Positions 37,116 to 45,735 of a stretch of 64,000 bases of DNA are shown piece by piece (position 1 is the first letter of the stretch; every line of letters starts with the position of its first letter). The notes under the pieces were generated by a model. That model was not told the origin of the DNA. It saw only the letters and a program-made list of their open reading frames with translations, and ran no database searches. Both the position numbers and the translations under genes were made by a program. The stretch spans positions 100,568 to 164,567 of the forward strand of contig NZ_FRCP01000008.1 in NCBI RefSeq assembly GCF_900142955.1. The letters are read 5' to 3'. Source of the stretch: Anaerosporobacter mobilis DSM 15930. GTDB lineage: Bacteria; Bacillota; Clostridia; Lachnospirales; Lachnospiraceae.

Positions 37116-38564
37116 CTAACGGACTGGCTGTTTCACTGTTTCTATTATTTTTTCTTTCTCGATAATATCCTCTAATACCTTAGCATCCTCATCCTTTACT
37201 GTATCCTTCCAAATTGACTTTCCAATATTCAGTTCCTTAACAACAGCCTTTTCTTTCTGATTTATTTCCGAACATAACTTTCTATAATAATTCTTCAATT
37301 CCACTGTTTCCTCATAAGTATATCCCAGACTTTTAAGTTGTTGTTCTAGATCTATCCACCTTTTATGCTCCTCTTCAAAGAAGTTATCCCCACTCTGGTA
37401 TGTGTTTTCACACTCCTTTAAAGCTGTCATATCTTCGGCAATTTGAAACAACGTTTCAAACTTTTTTTGATTACGATAAATCTTACTTTTTTCACTGGAA
37501 ACTTCTTTTCTTTTATCCGTCAGATTCATAATCGTTGCTGCAAGTTCTACACTGGATTTCACATCATGCCTTGCCAAAAACAGGTATTGTTGCTGTAATC
37601 TGTGCATTTTACGAATATCATCTTTGTATTGATACACCTGACTATATGGTTTTTTCTTAAGCATACCAATCCGATACAACTTAGCATAATATCTTTTCTG
37701 CATTCCTGACATCTTCGCTCTGCGGTATCGCTTCACATGGCATCTTACGATCTGCGGTTTCACTTCTGTTTGCTGCTTCTTTAAATAAGATGACATATCT
37801 TCTTCCAAAATTCTTTGTTTAATACGTTCTTCTGAATATTCATCACCTATCGACTTACACCTTTTAAATCGACTCATTCCAGGTGGACGAACCGCAAGAT
37901 ATTTTCCTTGTTTTAACTCATACCCTTTATCTTTAAGCATAACCAAGAAATCATCAAACGTGTTATTCTGCAAAATACAGGCATCTAAATCACGTTTTAT
38001 CATATCTGACCATACAAATGGTCCGTCACGATTGACGCTCCAATTCTGATAGCCACTATCTGGATCACTTTTTTCATCACCTATCTCAAGAATAGATAGT
38101 CCATACTCTTCACATAACCTATTGGTAATTGGTTGTATTTCTTTTTCCCAATCTCCTTTTTTATAGTGATACTTCATACCATCAATGCAACTTACGCTGT
38201 TAAATACAATATGAGAATGGATATGATCCGTATTATCGTGAACAGAAAATACAACTTCATACTGATTTCTAAGGTACTGTTCTATGAATTTTTCTGTAAT
38301 CTCATAAGCTGTTTCTGGTGTGATTTCTCCTTCCTTAAATGAAAGTACGATATGATAGCCCTGTCTTTGATCTATCTTTCCAAATTTACGTTTAGTTTCC
38401 TTCATCTGTTCAAATGCCATATCTGGCTGACAGTTAACTCCACCAATCAATCTACTATCCTGCGTTTTATCAGGATTCAGAATATAATTGATGCTTCTTC
38501 TTAAATGCCTTCCATGAAATCCACTACCAGAATCCTTCATATGCATTACCTTACTGATTGCCAA
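37116..38564 (-). CDS. MOBP-type relaxase
   Basis: 482 aa. The N-terminus AISKVMHMKDSGSGFHGRHL, then SINYI with the likely catalytic Tyr27, is typical of MobA/VirD2-like Firmicutes relaxases; the TTG start (38562-38564) is preferred because that conserved beginning is kept. The metal-binding triad HIHSHIVFNS lies near 117. The C-terminal half is helical and basic. It nicks oriT and pilots the strand into the recipient. Its start overlaps the MobC gene stop. Confidence 0.93.
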   Translation of the reverse strand: MAISKVMHMKDSGSGFHGRHLRRSINYILNPDKTQDSRLIGGVNCQPDMAFEQMKETKRKFGKIDQRQGYHIVLSFKEGEITPETAYEITEKFIEQYLRNQYEVVFSVHDNTDHIHSHIVFNSVSCIDGMKYHYKKGDWEKEIQPITNRLCEEYGLSILEIGDEKSDPDSGYQNWSVNRDGPFVWSDMIKRDLDACILQNNTFDDFLVMLKDKGYELKQGKYLAVRPPGMSRFKRCKSIGDEYSEERIKQRILEEDMSSYLKKQQTEVKPQIVRCHVKRYRRAKMSGMQKRYYAKLYRIGMLKKKPYSQVYQYKDDIRKMHRLQQQYLFLARHDVKSSVELAATIMNLTDKRKEVSSEKSKIYRNQKKFETLFQIAEDMTALKECENTYQSGDNFFEEEHKRWIDLEQQLKSLGYTYEETVELKNYYRKLCSEINQKEKAVVKELNIGKSIWKDTVKDEDAKVLEDIIEKEKIIETVKQPVR

Positions 38565-38892
38565 TCATAATCACCGCCTCATTCACTACCACATTCAATT
38601 TTTTCATATATGCTATTAGGCGTTCTTTATCTGCTTTCGTGTACAATGCTGAATTATTGTTGCGAACAATCTGGTTGATATTGTTTCCAATGTGATTGAC
38701 CTCATTGATTAAATCTTTCAGCAATCTTCTAATTTCAGGATAATCATTCGGCTTTTGGCTGATAAGTAATCTCAGATACTCTGCTTCCTTCATATTTGCT
38801 GCGATTGCTTTATTGGAAAGCAACTCTGCTTCCACCGGCATCAATCGCAACGTTTTTCTTACACAATGAATACGATCTGCCAATCCTGTCAC
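38551..38892 (-). CDS. mobC: MobC-like relaxosome protein
   Basis: 113 aa. RHH-like first part (TLRLMPVEAELLSNKAIAAN) followed by the MobC pattern RLLKDLINEVNHIGNNINQI and a helical end. Such proteins bind oriT and help the relaxase melt the nic region. The candidate oriT lies about 600 bp upstream. Start GTG, overlapping the preceding gene by 4 bp. Confidence 0.88.
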   Translation of the reverse strand: MTGLADRIHCVRKTLRLMPVEAELLSNKAIAANMKEAEYLRLLISQKPNDYPEIRRLLKDLINEVNHIGNNINQIVRNNNSALYTKADKERLIAYMKKLNVVVNEAVIMIGNQ

Positions 38893-39410
38893 CTTCCTCT
38901 TTTATCCGTACTGTAACGATGGACTTCCTCAGATACTGCTGCAACACTTTTCTCCACATCCTTGCCGTGGTTCATATTACTTATAAATTCATTCGCTAAT
39001 TTTACTGCCAGTGCTTCAATCTCCTTAGCATAGATTGTTCTATCAAACATACGATCAAGGCGAATTTCATCTCTTTTTAAGGATTCATAACAGTTTTGTT
39101 CATTGGCAAAATCCATAAAATCTTTTGGATTATGTCTTTTTTCATCTGCATCACGAATCAATTCGTAATTCCATTCACATACTATATCAATCACCTCATC
39201 AATTGTGTACTCCACTACTTCTCCATCTTCTTCTGATAGGTCTTTTCGTATCATATGGTCTTCCCGAATTCCAATTGCATAACCATGACCTTCCATATAA
39301 TTAAGAAGTATCTGTCCATCTTCCTTTGAAAGATTCATCAGGATGTCGTTTTCATCCAACCAACTCAATAATTCATCTGGTTCTGTAAAAAGCTTCACTT
39401 CTTTTCCCAT
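38889..39410 (-). CDS. Acidic protein upstream of mobC, unknown
   Basis: 173 aa from the ATG at 39408-39410; a longer frame exists but runs into the candidate oriT. No domain recognised. It opens KEVKLFTEPDELLSWLDEND and has a central acidic EDGEVVEYTIDEVIDIVCEW, later helices. It overlaps mobC, implying coupled expression with the relaxosome. Confidence 0.72.
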   Translation of the reverse strand: MGKEVKLFTEPDELLSWLDENDILMNLSKEDGQILLNYMEGHGYAIGIREDHMIRKDLSEEDGEVVEYTIDEVIDIVCEWNYELIRDADEKRHNPKDFMDFANEQNCYESLKRDEIRLDRMFDRTIYAKEIEALAVKLANEFISNMNHGKDVEKSVAAVSEEVHRYSTDKRGR

Positions 39411-39490
39411 TGCTTTTGGTGCACCTCCCTTATCTGTGTTTTGTACATTTTCACCCTGGCTCACGTGCCCAGATACAGACCCGAGCACGG

Positions 39491-39551
39491 CAAGTTACGC
39501 AATAGCGACGTCGCCGTCCTATCGCAACTTGTCAGGGGCTAAAATCCCCTG
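39491..39551. other. Candidate origin of transfer (oriT)
   Basis: Non-coding, GC-richer than its surroundings, just upstream of the mobC-relaxase operon. Arms CAAGTTACGCAATAG (39491-39505) and CTATCGCAACTTG (39519-39531) form an imperfect inverted repeat around the perfect palindrome GCGACGTCGC (39505-39514). A second stem, CAGGGG/CCCCTG (39533-39551), follows directly. Inverted repeats beside mob genes are the usual oriT layout. The nic site itself cannot be placed. Confidence 0.65.
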
Positions 39552-39571
39552 AAACCCCTTATATATTCATA

Positions 39572-39784
39572 TGGCTACACTTTTTGTAGCCAATATTGCT
39601 TGTTGGCTGTACTTTCTGTAGCCAACTTGATAAAATGGCTATACTTTTTGTAGCCAAACTTTGTCTAAAAAACCATTTATCCTGCTATTTCCTTCAACGT
39701 GGCTACACTTTTTGTAGCCAATTTTCGTTTCTGGCTGTACTTTTTGTAGCCATCACTTGATTTTGGCTACACTTTTTGCAGCCA
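39572..39784. repeat. Array of six 21-bp palindromes phased at 32 bp
   Basis: Copies at 39572-39592, 39604-39624, 39636-39656, 39700-39720, 39732-39752 and 39764-39784. Each is TGGCT-A/G-T/C-A arm, five-base centre CTTTT or CTTTC, and the complementary arm ending GTAGCCA or CAGCCA. Starts are 32, 32, 64, 32 and 32 bp apart, so one slot of a seven-slot array is empty. 32 bp is three helical turns. The last copy lies inside the 3' end of the toprim gene. This looks like a multi-site binding region for one protein (replication, partition or transfer). Confidence 0.93.
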
Positions 39785-40739
39785 CACTCAGATTTGGAAG
39801 TCTTGTCGCGATCAACCACTCATTAAAGTCCTTAAATCCTGCAGGCGGAGGAAAGTTTTCCACTTCGAAGCCTAATTCATAATACTTTTTCAACAATTCC
39901 TCTGTTGCTTTCTTCCCTGGCTCATCATTGTCTAGACAAAATCGAATCGTCGTAATCTGTGGATGCTCTTCTAAAAAGGTTGCCAGTGGAGCATCTGCCA
40001 ACATACCAAGTGCAATCAGATTACTTTCATAATCTTTCATAATATCCACATAGCTCATCAAATCAATTGCTGCTTCAAATACAACTATCTTTTCACTATT
40101 TTCGTGACTAAGATTAAATCCAAATCGCTTATCATTACCCACAACATCGCACTTGAACGGTTTTCCTTCTTTGTCAAAAACTCCCCTCATACTTGCAAAT
40201 CTTGAATTTCCTTCCTTGTCATTTCCCAGAAAAACAATATTATGATAGTGTCTGCTTTCGTAAATAAGTTTTTGACTTATAAAATAATCAATCACTTCTT
40301 TACTAATTCCCCTCTCTTGACCCAAATAAGAATACAGGTAAGAATTATCAAGTGAAGCCACTGGTAATTGAAAGTTTTTTCTTTCTAGTTCTTTTTCTTT
40401 CACCTGATACTTCAATACAGGTTCAGACTTAGTAGTTACAATTCGCTGATAACCTGAAAACTCCAATAGCCAAAATACTGCCGTCTTTACATCCATGCCA
40501 GCAAAGACTCTTAGAAAATCAATCTGTGATCCCCCGTTTTCGCCTTTATCAAATTGTCTACTCCAACGAAACCAATGAGTTCTATCATAAATGCGGATAG
40601 AATCCATCTCTTTTAAAGTGTAATACTTACCTATTCTTTTCGGTGTATATCCCAGACTTTGTGCTACTGATACAAGATCTACACTTTTTGCTATGGCAAG
40701 CTCTTCTTCTGTAAAATGATTCTGCTCCACTCCGCTCAC
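39753..40739 (-). CDS. DUF3991/toprim-domain protein
   Basis: 328 aa. The N-terminal part (VDLVSVAQSLGYTPKRIGKYYTL, then GGSQIDFLRVF) matches DUF3991, a CHC2-like region without the zinc Cys. The C-terminal toprim domain has VFEAAIDLMSY and FCLDNDEPGKKA (acidic E and DxD). Such proteins are primase-like, but no polymerase core is visible. The 3' end overlaps the last repeat of the palindrome array. Start GTG, overlapping the RadC gene by 4 bp. Confidence 0.88.
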   Translation of the reverse strand: MSGVEQNHFTEEELAIAKSVDLVSVAQSLGYTPKRIGKYYTLKEMDSIRIYDRTHWFRWSRQFDKGENGGSQIDFLRVFAGMDVKTAVFWLLEFSGYQRIVTTKSEPVLKYQVKEKELERKNFQLPVASLDNSYLYSYLGQERGISKEVIDYFISQKLIYESRHYHNIVFLGNDKEGNSRFASMRGVFDKEGKPFKCDVVGNDKRFGFNLSHENSEKIVVFEAAIDLMSYVDIMKDYESNLIALGMLADAPLATFLEEHPQITTIRFCLDNDEPGKKATEELLKKYYELGFEVENFPPPAGFKDFNEWLIATRLPNLSVAAKSVAKIK

Positions 40740-41302
40740 CTACTCTTTCTTTTTTCTGCAACCAGTTGTGATTCAAAGTCAAGTTGTCTGTAATTACTCT
40801 GTAATAGAATGTCTGGACTTTTCAACATTTCTCTTGCTCTAAGACTAAAATACTTACTATTATCCCCACCCACAATAACGTGATCAATTAACGGAATCCC
40901 CATTAAATCTCCAACCTTTATCATCCTGTCAGTAAGCCTTACATCTGCCTTTGAAGGTTCAAGATTAGAACTGGGATGGTTGTGGACGAGCATAATTCTC
41001 GAGGCATTACAAAGTATGCTGCTCTTAAATATTTCTCTTGGATGTGCCACTGTTTCATCTATTGCTCCAATACTTACAATGTTACAATTAATTGGTGTTC
41101 CATCTGTTTTCAAATTAATGACGCATAGGACTTCTCGATCCATTTCACAGAGATATTTCCCAACCAGTTCTACAGCATCCTCTGGCTTTGTAATTTGATG
41201 CCCCGAACATATCGGAGCATCTTTTACAAGCCGAATAGACACCACTTCAAGCTCGAAAGGATTTGTTAATGGAATCGTTGACATCTTGTTGCTCTTTTCC
41301 AT
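40736..41302 (-). CDS. RadC/JAB-domain protein
   Basis: 188 aa from the ATG at 41300-41302, placed because GGAAGGAG lies 10 nt upstream. It has the JAMM metalloprotease pattern: HNHPSSNLEPSKAD near 120-133 followed by TDRMIKVGDLMGIPLIDHVIV. Despite the name, RadC-type proteins on mobile elements have no proven repair role; they are widespread in ICEs and phages. Overlaps the small gene 41247-41402 upstream in another frame. Confidence 0.9.
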   Translation of the reverse strand: MEKSNKMSTIPLTNPFELEVVSIRLVKDAPICSGHQITKPEDAVELVGKYLCEMDREVLCVINLKTDGTPINCNIVSIGAIDETVAHPREIFKSSILCNASRIMLVHNHPSSNLEPSKADVRLTDRMIKVGDLMGIPLIDHVIVGGDNSKYFSLRAREMLKSPDILLQSNYRQLDFESQLVAEKRKSR

Positions 41303-41402
41303 CTTCTTCATGCTCCTTCCCAAACTCTATGTCAATTCTGAATTCACCATCTCTGCTATTTACAAGAGCCACCAATTCTTTCATTGTAATCTCCTGTTTC
41401 AT
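41247..41402 (-). CDS. Small protein overlapping the radC start, 51 aa
   Basis: ATG at 41400-41402 with AGGAGG 6 nt upstream. The frame reads MKQEITMKELVALVNSRDGE, FRIDIEFGKEHEEDGKEQQD, VNDSINKSFRA. It is acidic and soluble-looking. It overlaps the beginning of the RadC-like gene by about 55 bp in another frame. I recall similar short proteins before radC in related ICEs, but cannot name a family. The good ribosome site is the main support. Confidence 0.62.
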   Translation of the reverse strand: MKQEITMKELVALVNSRDGEFRIDIEFGKEHEEDGKEQQDVNDSINKSFRA

Positions 41403-41411
41403 AGCTGCCTC

Positions 41412-42407
41412 CTATCGGGACTGTTCTTTTGTGTCATAAATTAACTTTGGTTCAGCCACAATTCCATCCAAACGTTTATTAGGAGTATCTGTAGCAAGCG
41501 ATAGTTTTCTTAAATCTTTATCATAGTGATATACCTGATTTGATAATCTCTCATCTATTGACACCTGATCCATATTGATTTCAGCTACCATCTGTGCCAA
41601 TTCATTTGGATCACCCATTGATGAAGACACTGCAATTACTTCGTGCACAGATGAGGGCATAATATAGAGGTCTGTTTCTAACTGCTCTGCAAGTTTGTGA
41701 AGCTGATCTTCATAGAGCATGGAAATTGCACCATTGATTCCTCTTTCATTGCTAATGACCCACATGGTCTGTTCTGGGGGCATTTCCCCAATCATCATAT
41801 CTGCAATTTCTGCTGGCATACCATCCTTCATAAACATATCTCTAATTACATCGTTCATACTTTTTACGGTTGGCGGGAACATTCTTCTGGTATTCTCTAC
41901 CGCAAGCTTAAACATCTGCTCTTCTGTAAATCCCAATCTTTCCGCTAATGCATTTCGCACCACCGTACTCTGAATGCCATCCATATCAGATTTTACTACC
42001 CATCTGTAGATCACTGATAAATCCTGGAACTTTCTATTTGGTGTATCTACGAGCATATCCCTATTCTGTTCTGTATTAATTAATTGAAAAACAATATTGT
42101 CCTTTGCCTCTTGCATATCAAGCGCAGGAATAATCTCAGGAGCTTCTTTCATTGCACGTTCCATTCTCTCTGCCGCAGACTGCAATACTTCCTGTAAATC
42201 CTCGGTGGATTTATAGTGATCATACATATCGTTGATATAAATTGTAGGAGATATTCCTGCCCCTTCCCCTAATAAATTAATTGCGTCCATTGTCACATTT
42301 ACCTTTTCAACTGGATGAACATCAATCTTCATACTCTGATACTGTGCTGGTAAATAATCCATAAATTTCTCTGCTACTACTTCCTTAAAAATCTCATAAT
42401 TCATCAT
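41412..42407 (-). CDS. DUF5688-family protein
   Basis: 331 aa. The beginning MNYEIFKEVVAEKFMDYLP and the ISPTIYINDMYDHYKSTEDL block, followed by AKDNIVFQLINTEQNRDML and the late PNRKFQDLSVIYRW, match DUF5688, common in Firmicutes ICEs. Soluble, mixed alpha/beta. Function unknown. The stop lies 9 bp from the small gene downstream and the start 13 bp from the next upstream gene. Confidence 0.85.
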   Translation of the reverse strand: MMNYEIFKEVVAEKFMDYLPAQYQSMKIDVHPVEKVNVTMDAINLLGEGAGISPTIYINDMYDHYKSTEDLQEVLQSAAERMERAMKEAPEIIPALDMQEAKDNIVFQLINTEQNRDMLVDTPNRKFQDLSVIYRWVVKSDMDGIQSTVVRNALAERLGFTEEQMFKLAVENTRRMFPPTVKSMNDVIRDMFMKDGMPAEIADMMIGEMPPEQTMWVISNERGINGAISMLYEDQLHKLAEQLETDLYIMPSSVHEVIAVSSSMGDPNELAQMVAEINMDQVSIDERLSNQVYHYDKDLRKLSLATDTPNKRLDGIVAEPKLIYDTKEQSR

Positions 42408-42420
42408 ATAATCTTTCTCC

Positions 42421-42642
42421 TTAATCTAAATTGTCATAGAGGAATCCTTCATCCTCATCGTTGTCATGGTTACTTTGATCCTTGTCCATCCACGTTTCTG
42501 CCAGTGCTTCAAGTGTTTCTGCATAAATTGTCGACTCCTGCTTTACTTTCTTTGGCTGTTCCGTTCCGATGGTAATTACAATCTCTACTGCACATTCTCC
42601 GTTCTGTAGCGGAATGGTACTCACTTTTACTTTATTCAACAT
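42421..42642 (-). CDS. Small acidic ICE protein
   Basis: 73 aa, unrecognised. Short beta-rich start (LNKVKVSTIPLQNGECAVEI) and an acidic tail (NDEDEGFLYDNLD). ATG with AAGGAGG 7 nt upstream. It is the first gene of the operon that continues into the DUF5688 and RadC genes, after the cassette terminator at 42839-42861. Confidence 0.7.
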   Translation of the reverse strand: MLNKVKVSTIPLQNGECAVEIVITIGTEQPKKVKQESTIYAETLEALAETWMDKDQSNHDNDEDEGFLYDNLD

Positions 42643-42940
42643 TGTGACCTCCTTCTGGGCAAAAAAAATAAGAAGATATGGGTTTTTGGCTCATATCTCC
42701 TAAGTTACATTTTGTGTTATTAAATTAATAATGCAGTGGATTCCACGTTAAGGTGGAACCTTCTGGCATAATCGAATGTTTGTCATACTGCCTCCTTTCC
42801 TCCTTAACGGATGTATGAAATTGTTTGGGTAAAGCAAAAGCCGGGGATTTCTCCTCGGCTTATAATAGTATTTTGATATATCTGTAATTAGAACAGGAAA
42901 GTCTGTGCTTGAAAGAATCCTTTGCCTTTTTTGAATAAAA
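42643..42940. other. Intergenic region with cassette terminator
   Basis: Holds one clear terminator at 42839-42861: AAGCCGAGGA pairs with TCCCCGGCTT on the minus strand and is followed by TTGCTTT. There is also an inverted repeat GGATTCCAC / GTGGAACC at about 42737-42759 and AT-rich stretches. The terminator ends the three-gene cassette at 42941-45625. A promoter for the DUF5688 operon should lie at about 42660-42800; none is obvious. Confidence 0.65.
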
Positions 42941-44005
42941 CTAATCGTTCCTTTGCTCTTTAATCAATGTTCCAAAAACCTGATTTGCACTATTTTGAAA
43001 TGCTATGATTATATCATTTTGTTCTGCCTTTACTAATGGTTGTACTAATATTTTACCTTCATCCTCAAAATATGTTTTATCGATATCCACTCTCAAATCT
43101 TGATTTCTAAAACTTAGAACAACAGCAAATTCAGTAGTGTCTTTTTTATGCTCATATCTATAGCGCATTGCAGAAATAATGTATCCTTTTTTTAGTGATT
43201 CCTGAACAAATTCATTTGATCTGAGTCCACTTCCATTCAATACTGCTTGGCTTATACCTGTTAATGTTGGAGAATTCTCATCTTCATCAACTACCACATC
43301 TTCATCTTCTTCATCATTGAGTCCTTGCTTCACCGTAATTCCAGTTATTGTTTTTAGCTGCCATAAATCAAAGCTATATGCCGCAATTCTATCAAAAAAT
43401 TCCACCTTATTCTTACTTGACAATAATTCCAAATTGATATGTCTGACATTAATTAGCTCTTCTGATTTTACAATATTATTTATAAATGTTAGTGCATTTT
43501 TAGAATCAATTGATGATTGTTGTCTTATATCAACTACCACTTCATGCTGCGAAGCTTTACGAATGTTTAGTTTTAAAAACCTTTTTTCGTATTCAAGTAA
43601 TTTATTTCTTCCTGGTAACTTTCTAGTATATGAAAATTGAACATATAATCCATCTTGGGTTCTTACTGGATTTTCTATAAAATAATCTTCTGATTTAATT
43701 GATTTTTTTTTGTTTATTTCATCTAATAAAATATCAATAATATCTTCTTGTGATTCCTTCTTTAAAACCAAATTCATTACAAGTGATTTTTCATAATTGG
43801 TATCATTGTTCATCAAATCACGAAGTTCTGATATTTCTCCAGCGCCTAAGAAAATGGTATATACCTGTTCAGCAAATTGCTCTGCATTACTAGCAGTGAA
43901 TACTATACCCATTCTACGCAAATAATATTTTAGCGTTGCAGGCTTCAGTTTTTTATCTACAATAAGTCTTTTAAATTCTGCGCAATCAACATACTCAGTT
44001 ATCAT
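42941..44005 (-). CDS. Third cassette protein, unknown family
   Basis: 354 aa. The start is placed at the ATG 44003-44005, because GGGAGGAAGG lies just upstream and the preceding gene ends one base before; the longer frame would overlap that gene. No domain recognised. The N-terminal 70 residues look like a helical adaptor (YVDCAEFKRLIVDKKLKPAT, KYYLRRMGI), the middle is beta-rich, with an acidic stretch (NDEEDEDVVVDEDENS) near 235. It has no membrane segment. Translationally coupled to the nuclease gene, so it probably works in a complex with it. Confidence 0.85.
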   Translation of the reverse strand: MITEYVDCAEFKRLIVDKKLKPATLKYYLRRMGIVFTASNAEQFAEQVYTIFLGAGEISELRDLMNNDTNYEKSLVMNLVLKKESQEDIIDILLDEINKKKSIKSEDYFIENPVRTQDGLYVQFSYTRKLPGRNKLLEYEKRFLKLNIRKASQHEVVVDIRQQSSIDSKNALTFINNIVKSEELINVRHINLELLSSKNKVEFFDRIAAYSFDLWQLKTITGITVKQGLNDEEDEDVVVDEDENSPTLTGISQAVLNGSGLRSNEFVQESLKKGYIISAMRYRYEHKKDTTEFAVVLSFRNQDLRVDIDKTYFEDEGKILVQPLVKAEQNDIIIAFQNSANQVFGTLIKEQRND

Positions 44006-44006
44006 T

Positions 44007-44951
44007 TTACCTTCCTCCCGCATCCACTGGTGATAAGTTTCTATTATCAATAAAATCAATTTTAATTTTTTTCTCTATTTCTTTTGTTATTGAAGGATTT
44101 GCTTGATAGAGCGTTTTTATAAAATTCTCTTTTACATATTCAACATCATCTATTTTTCGAGGATAAAACATAAATACCAGTTCCTTTGCATCTTGAAATT
44201 GAAATGCCTTAAACATGCTCCACATATACTTAAAATTGCACATTGTAATGTCATCAAATGAAATCATTATTTTCCTTACCATGGGAACTGGATAACTTAA
44301 TCCATCTTCATCCTTCTGAATATGTACAACATCCTGTGCAAAGATATATTTTGAATATAGCTGATTTATTGTTATGTAAGAACCCAACTCCATATTGGAA
44401 CCTTCTATACTAGGATATATAAAACAAAACTCCTTACTATAGTCTTTTTCAATCTTATCTCTTAAAGAGTTCCATCTATTTATCTCTGCATTTCCTGCAA
44501 TAAAAACATTAATAGGATTTCTTCTATTTGGTACTTTCAAATTACTTAAATATTTACTAAAATTATCATCATTAAAAGAATCATTAGCATGTATTAATAA
44601 TAATCCAGTATTTAAATTAGTGCCTTCCGTATCAATATGTTCTAACTCCTGAGCCGATTGTGAGCATTCAATAGAATTAATCAATTCCACTAACCATTTA
44701 TCAATTTCAGCCTGTGTTATTGATTTCATTTGTCTATTTTTACACTCTATAATAACCCCTTGTTTACTTCCCAAATAAGGATTATCAAATCTCATAAATA
44801 AATCTAAGCCATGTGTCTGCTTACTATGGTTATGTTTTCTACTACATTGTATTTCAGTATCTCTAGCTAATTCTGTCCACCCAAACCCTGTAAATAATTT
44901 TTCTCCAAATCCTTCTAACTTCTTACCAATTTTATTTGCCTGTTCGCCCAT
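44007..44951 (-). CDS. PD-(D/E)XK nuclease-like protein, GapS4a-like
   Basis: 314 aa. Start placed at ATG 44949-44951 with GAGGGAGAGG upstream. The N-terminal nuclease fold shows Glu17 in the first helix (GFGEKLF), Asp50 in GLDLF, and Glu69-Cys-Lys71 in GVIIECKN: a complete PD-(D/E)XK active site. The start MGEQANKIGKKLEGFGE resembles GapS4a-type defence nucleases as I recall them. The C-terminal 200 residues are unrecognised and beta-rich. It is the central gene of a three-gene cassette, likely its DNA-cutting effector. Confidence 0.85.
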   Translation of the reverse strand: MGEQANKIGKKLEGFGEKLFTGFGWTELARDTEIQCSRKHNHSKQTHGLDLFMRFDNPYLGSKQGVIIECKNRQMKSITQAEIDKWLVELINSIECSQSAQELEHIDTEGTNLNTGLLLIHANDSFNDDNFSKYLSNLKVPNRRNPINVFIAGNAEINRWNSLRDKIEKDYSKEFCFIYPSIEGSNMELGSYITINQLYSKYIFAQDVVHIQKDEDGLSYPVPMVRKIMISFDDITMCNFKYMWSMFKAFQFQDAKELVFMFYPRKIDDVEYVKENFIKTLYQANPSITKEIEKKIKIDFIDNRNLSPVDAGGR

Positions 44952-44962
44952 AATCCTCTCCC

Positions 44963-45625
44963 TCAACACGTAATTTCAATGATTTTCTGTATCATTTCAT
45001 CCTTATCTTCGATATCAATTTTACTTATAGAAAACTTGCCTGACTTATAAATCGTAATATTAGATAACATCTTTTCAAACTTGAAAGATATCACAACAAT
45101 ATTACTAATATATTTCATAACAATCTCATTCGGATTATCTTGAGTTAATAAATTTACATCACAATTTACTAATAATCCTTTGTCCAAGGTAATGTCTACC
45201 AATTTCATCTTTATTAATTCAATATCTTTATTCTTGCATATGCGCTTAACCAAATTTTCGATATTTATAACATATTCAGTAATGACATATGAATTTTTAG
45301 ACGCTATCCCAATTATGGTTATTATTTTTTGCGCCATCTGTTTATTACCAAAAACAAGTAATTTACCCTCAAAAATTTGAATTCCAAAATCTGCAATATT
45401 AACAATTTCTTCTTCTACAACTTCAAAATCTTTAATTTCAATATTGTATCGGTACCCTTTCCTATATTTTTTTTGCCAATATGTAGCTTTCAAAAACGTA
45501 TCATCATATTCTTGCACATGTATTCCCTGGGTATCATCCTGCGTCACCATTTCAAGATCATCTACTAATCTTTTTAGGCTATAATCATTATTTTGAGCTA
45601 GGCTAAACAAAATTACATTTATCAT
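44963..45625 (-). CDS. First cassette protein, unknown family
   Basis: 220 aa, unrecognised. Begins INVILFSLAQNNDYSLKRLV; a beta-rich middle (YRYNIEIKDFEVVEEEIVNI) and an Ile-rich end (NITIYKSGKFSISKIDIEDK). No signal peptide or membrane helix. Start ATG with AGGAAGGAG 8 nt upstream. 11 bp separates it from the nuclease gene. Lower GC than its ICE neighbours by eye. Candidate sensor or regulator of the nuclease. Confidence 0.8.
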   Translation of the reverse strand: MINVILFSLAQNNDYSLKRLVDDLEMVTQDDTQGIHVQEYDDTFLKATYWQKKYRKGYRYNIEIKDFEVVEEEIVNIADFGIQIFEGKLLVFGNKQMAQKIITIIGIASKNSYVITEYVINIENLVKRICKNKDIELIKMKLVDITLDKGLLVNCDVNLLTQDNPNEIVMKYISNIVVISFKFEKMLSNITIYKSGKFSISKIDIEDKDEMIQKIIEITC

Positions 45626-45706
45626 GCAAACAACTCCTTCCTATTTTTTATGCATCTTTATATCCTTTTTATATGTAAACATAACTTTATTTTTCAATAT
45701 TATTTT

Positions 45707-45735
45707 ATTATACCACTACATTTCTATATAACCAA
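45707..45735 (-). promoter_or_regulatory. Promoter of the three-gene cassette
   Basis: -35 TTGGTT (45730-45735), 17-bp spacer and -10 TATAAT (45707-45712) on the minus strand. It lies 82 bp upstream of the first cassette ATG. The -35 region overlaps one arm of an inverted repeat (CCAAATAATATTC at 45732-45744 and GAATACTATTTGG at 45758-45770), possibly an operator or the terminator of the upstream surface-protein operon. Confidence 0.8.

Noticed and set aside
39572..39784. CRISPR array
   Set aside because: Units are palindromes with only 11-bp gaps, gaps are not spacer-length, and no cas genes are present.
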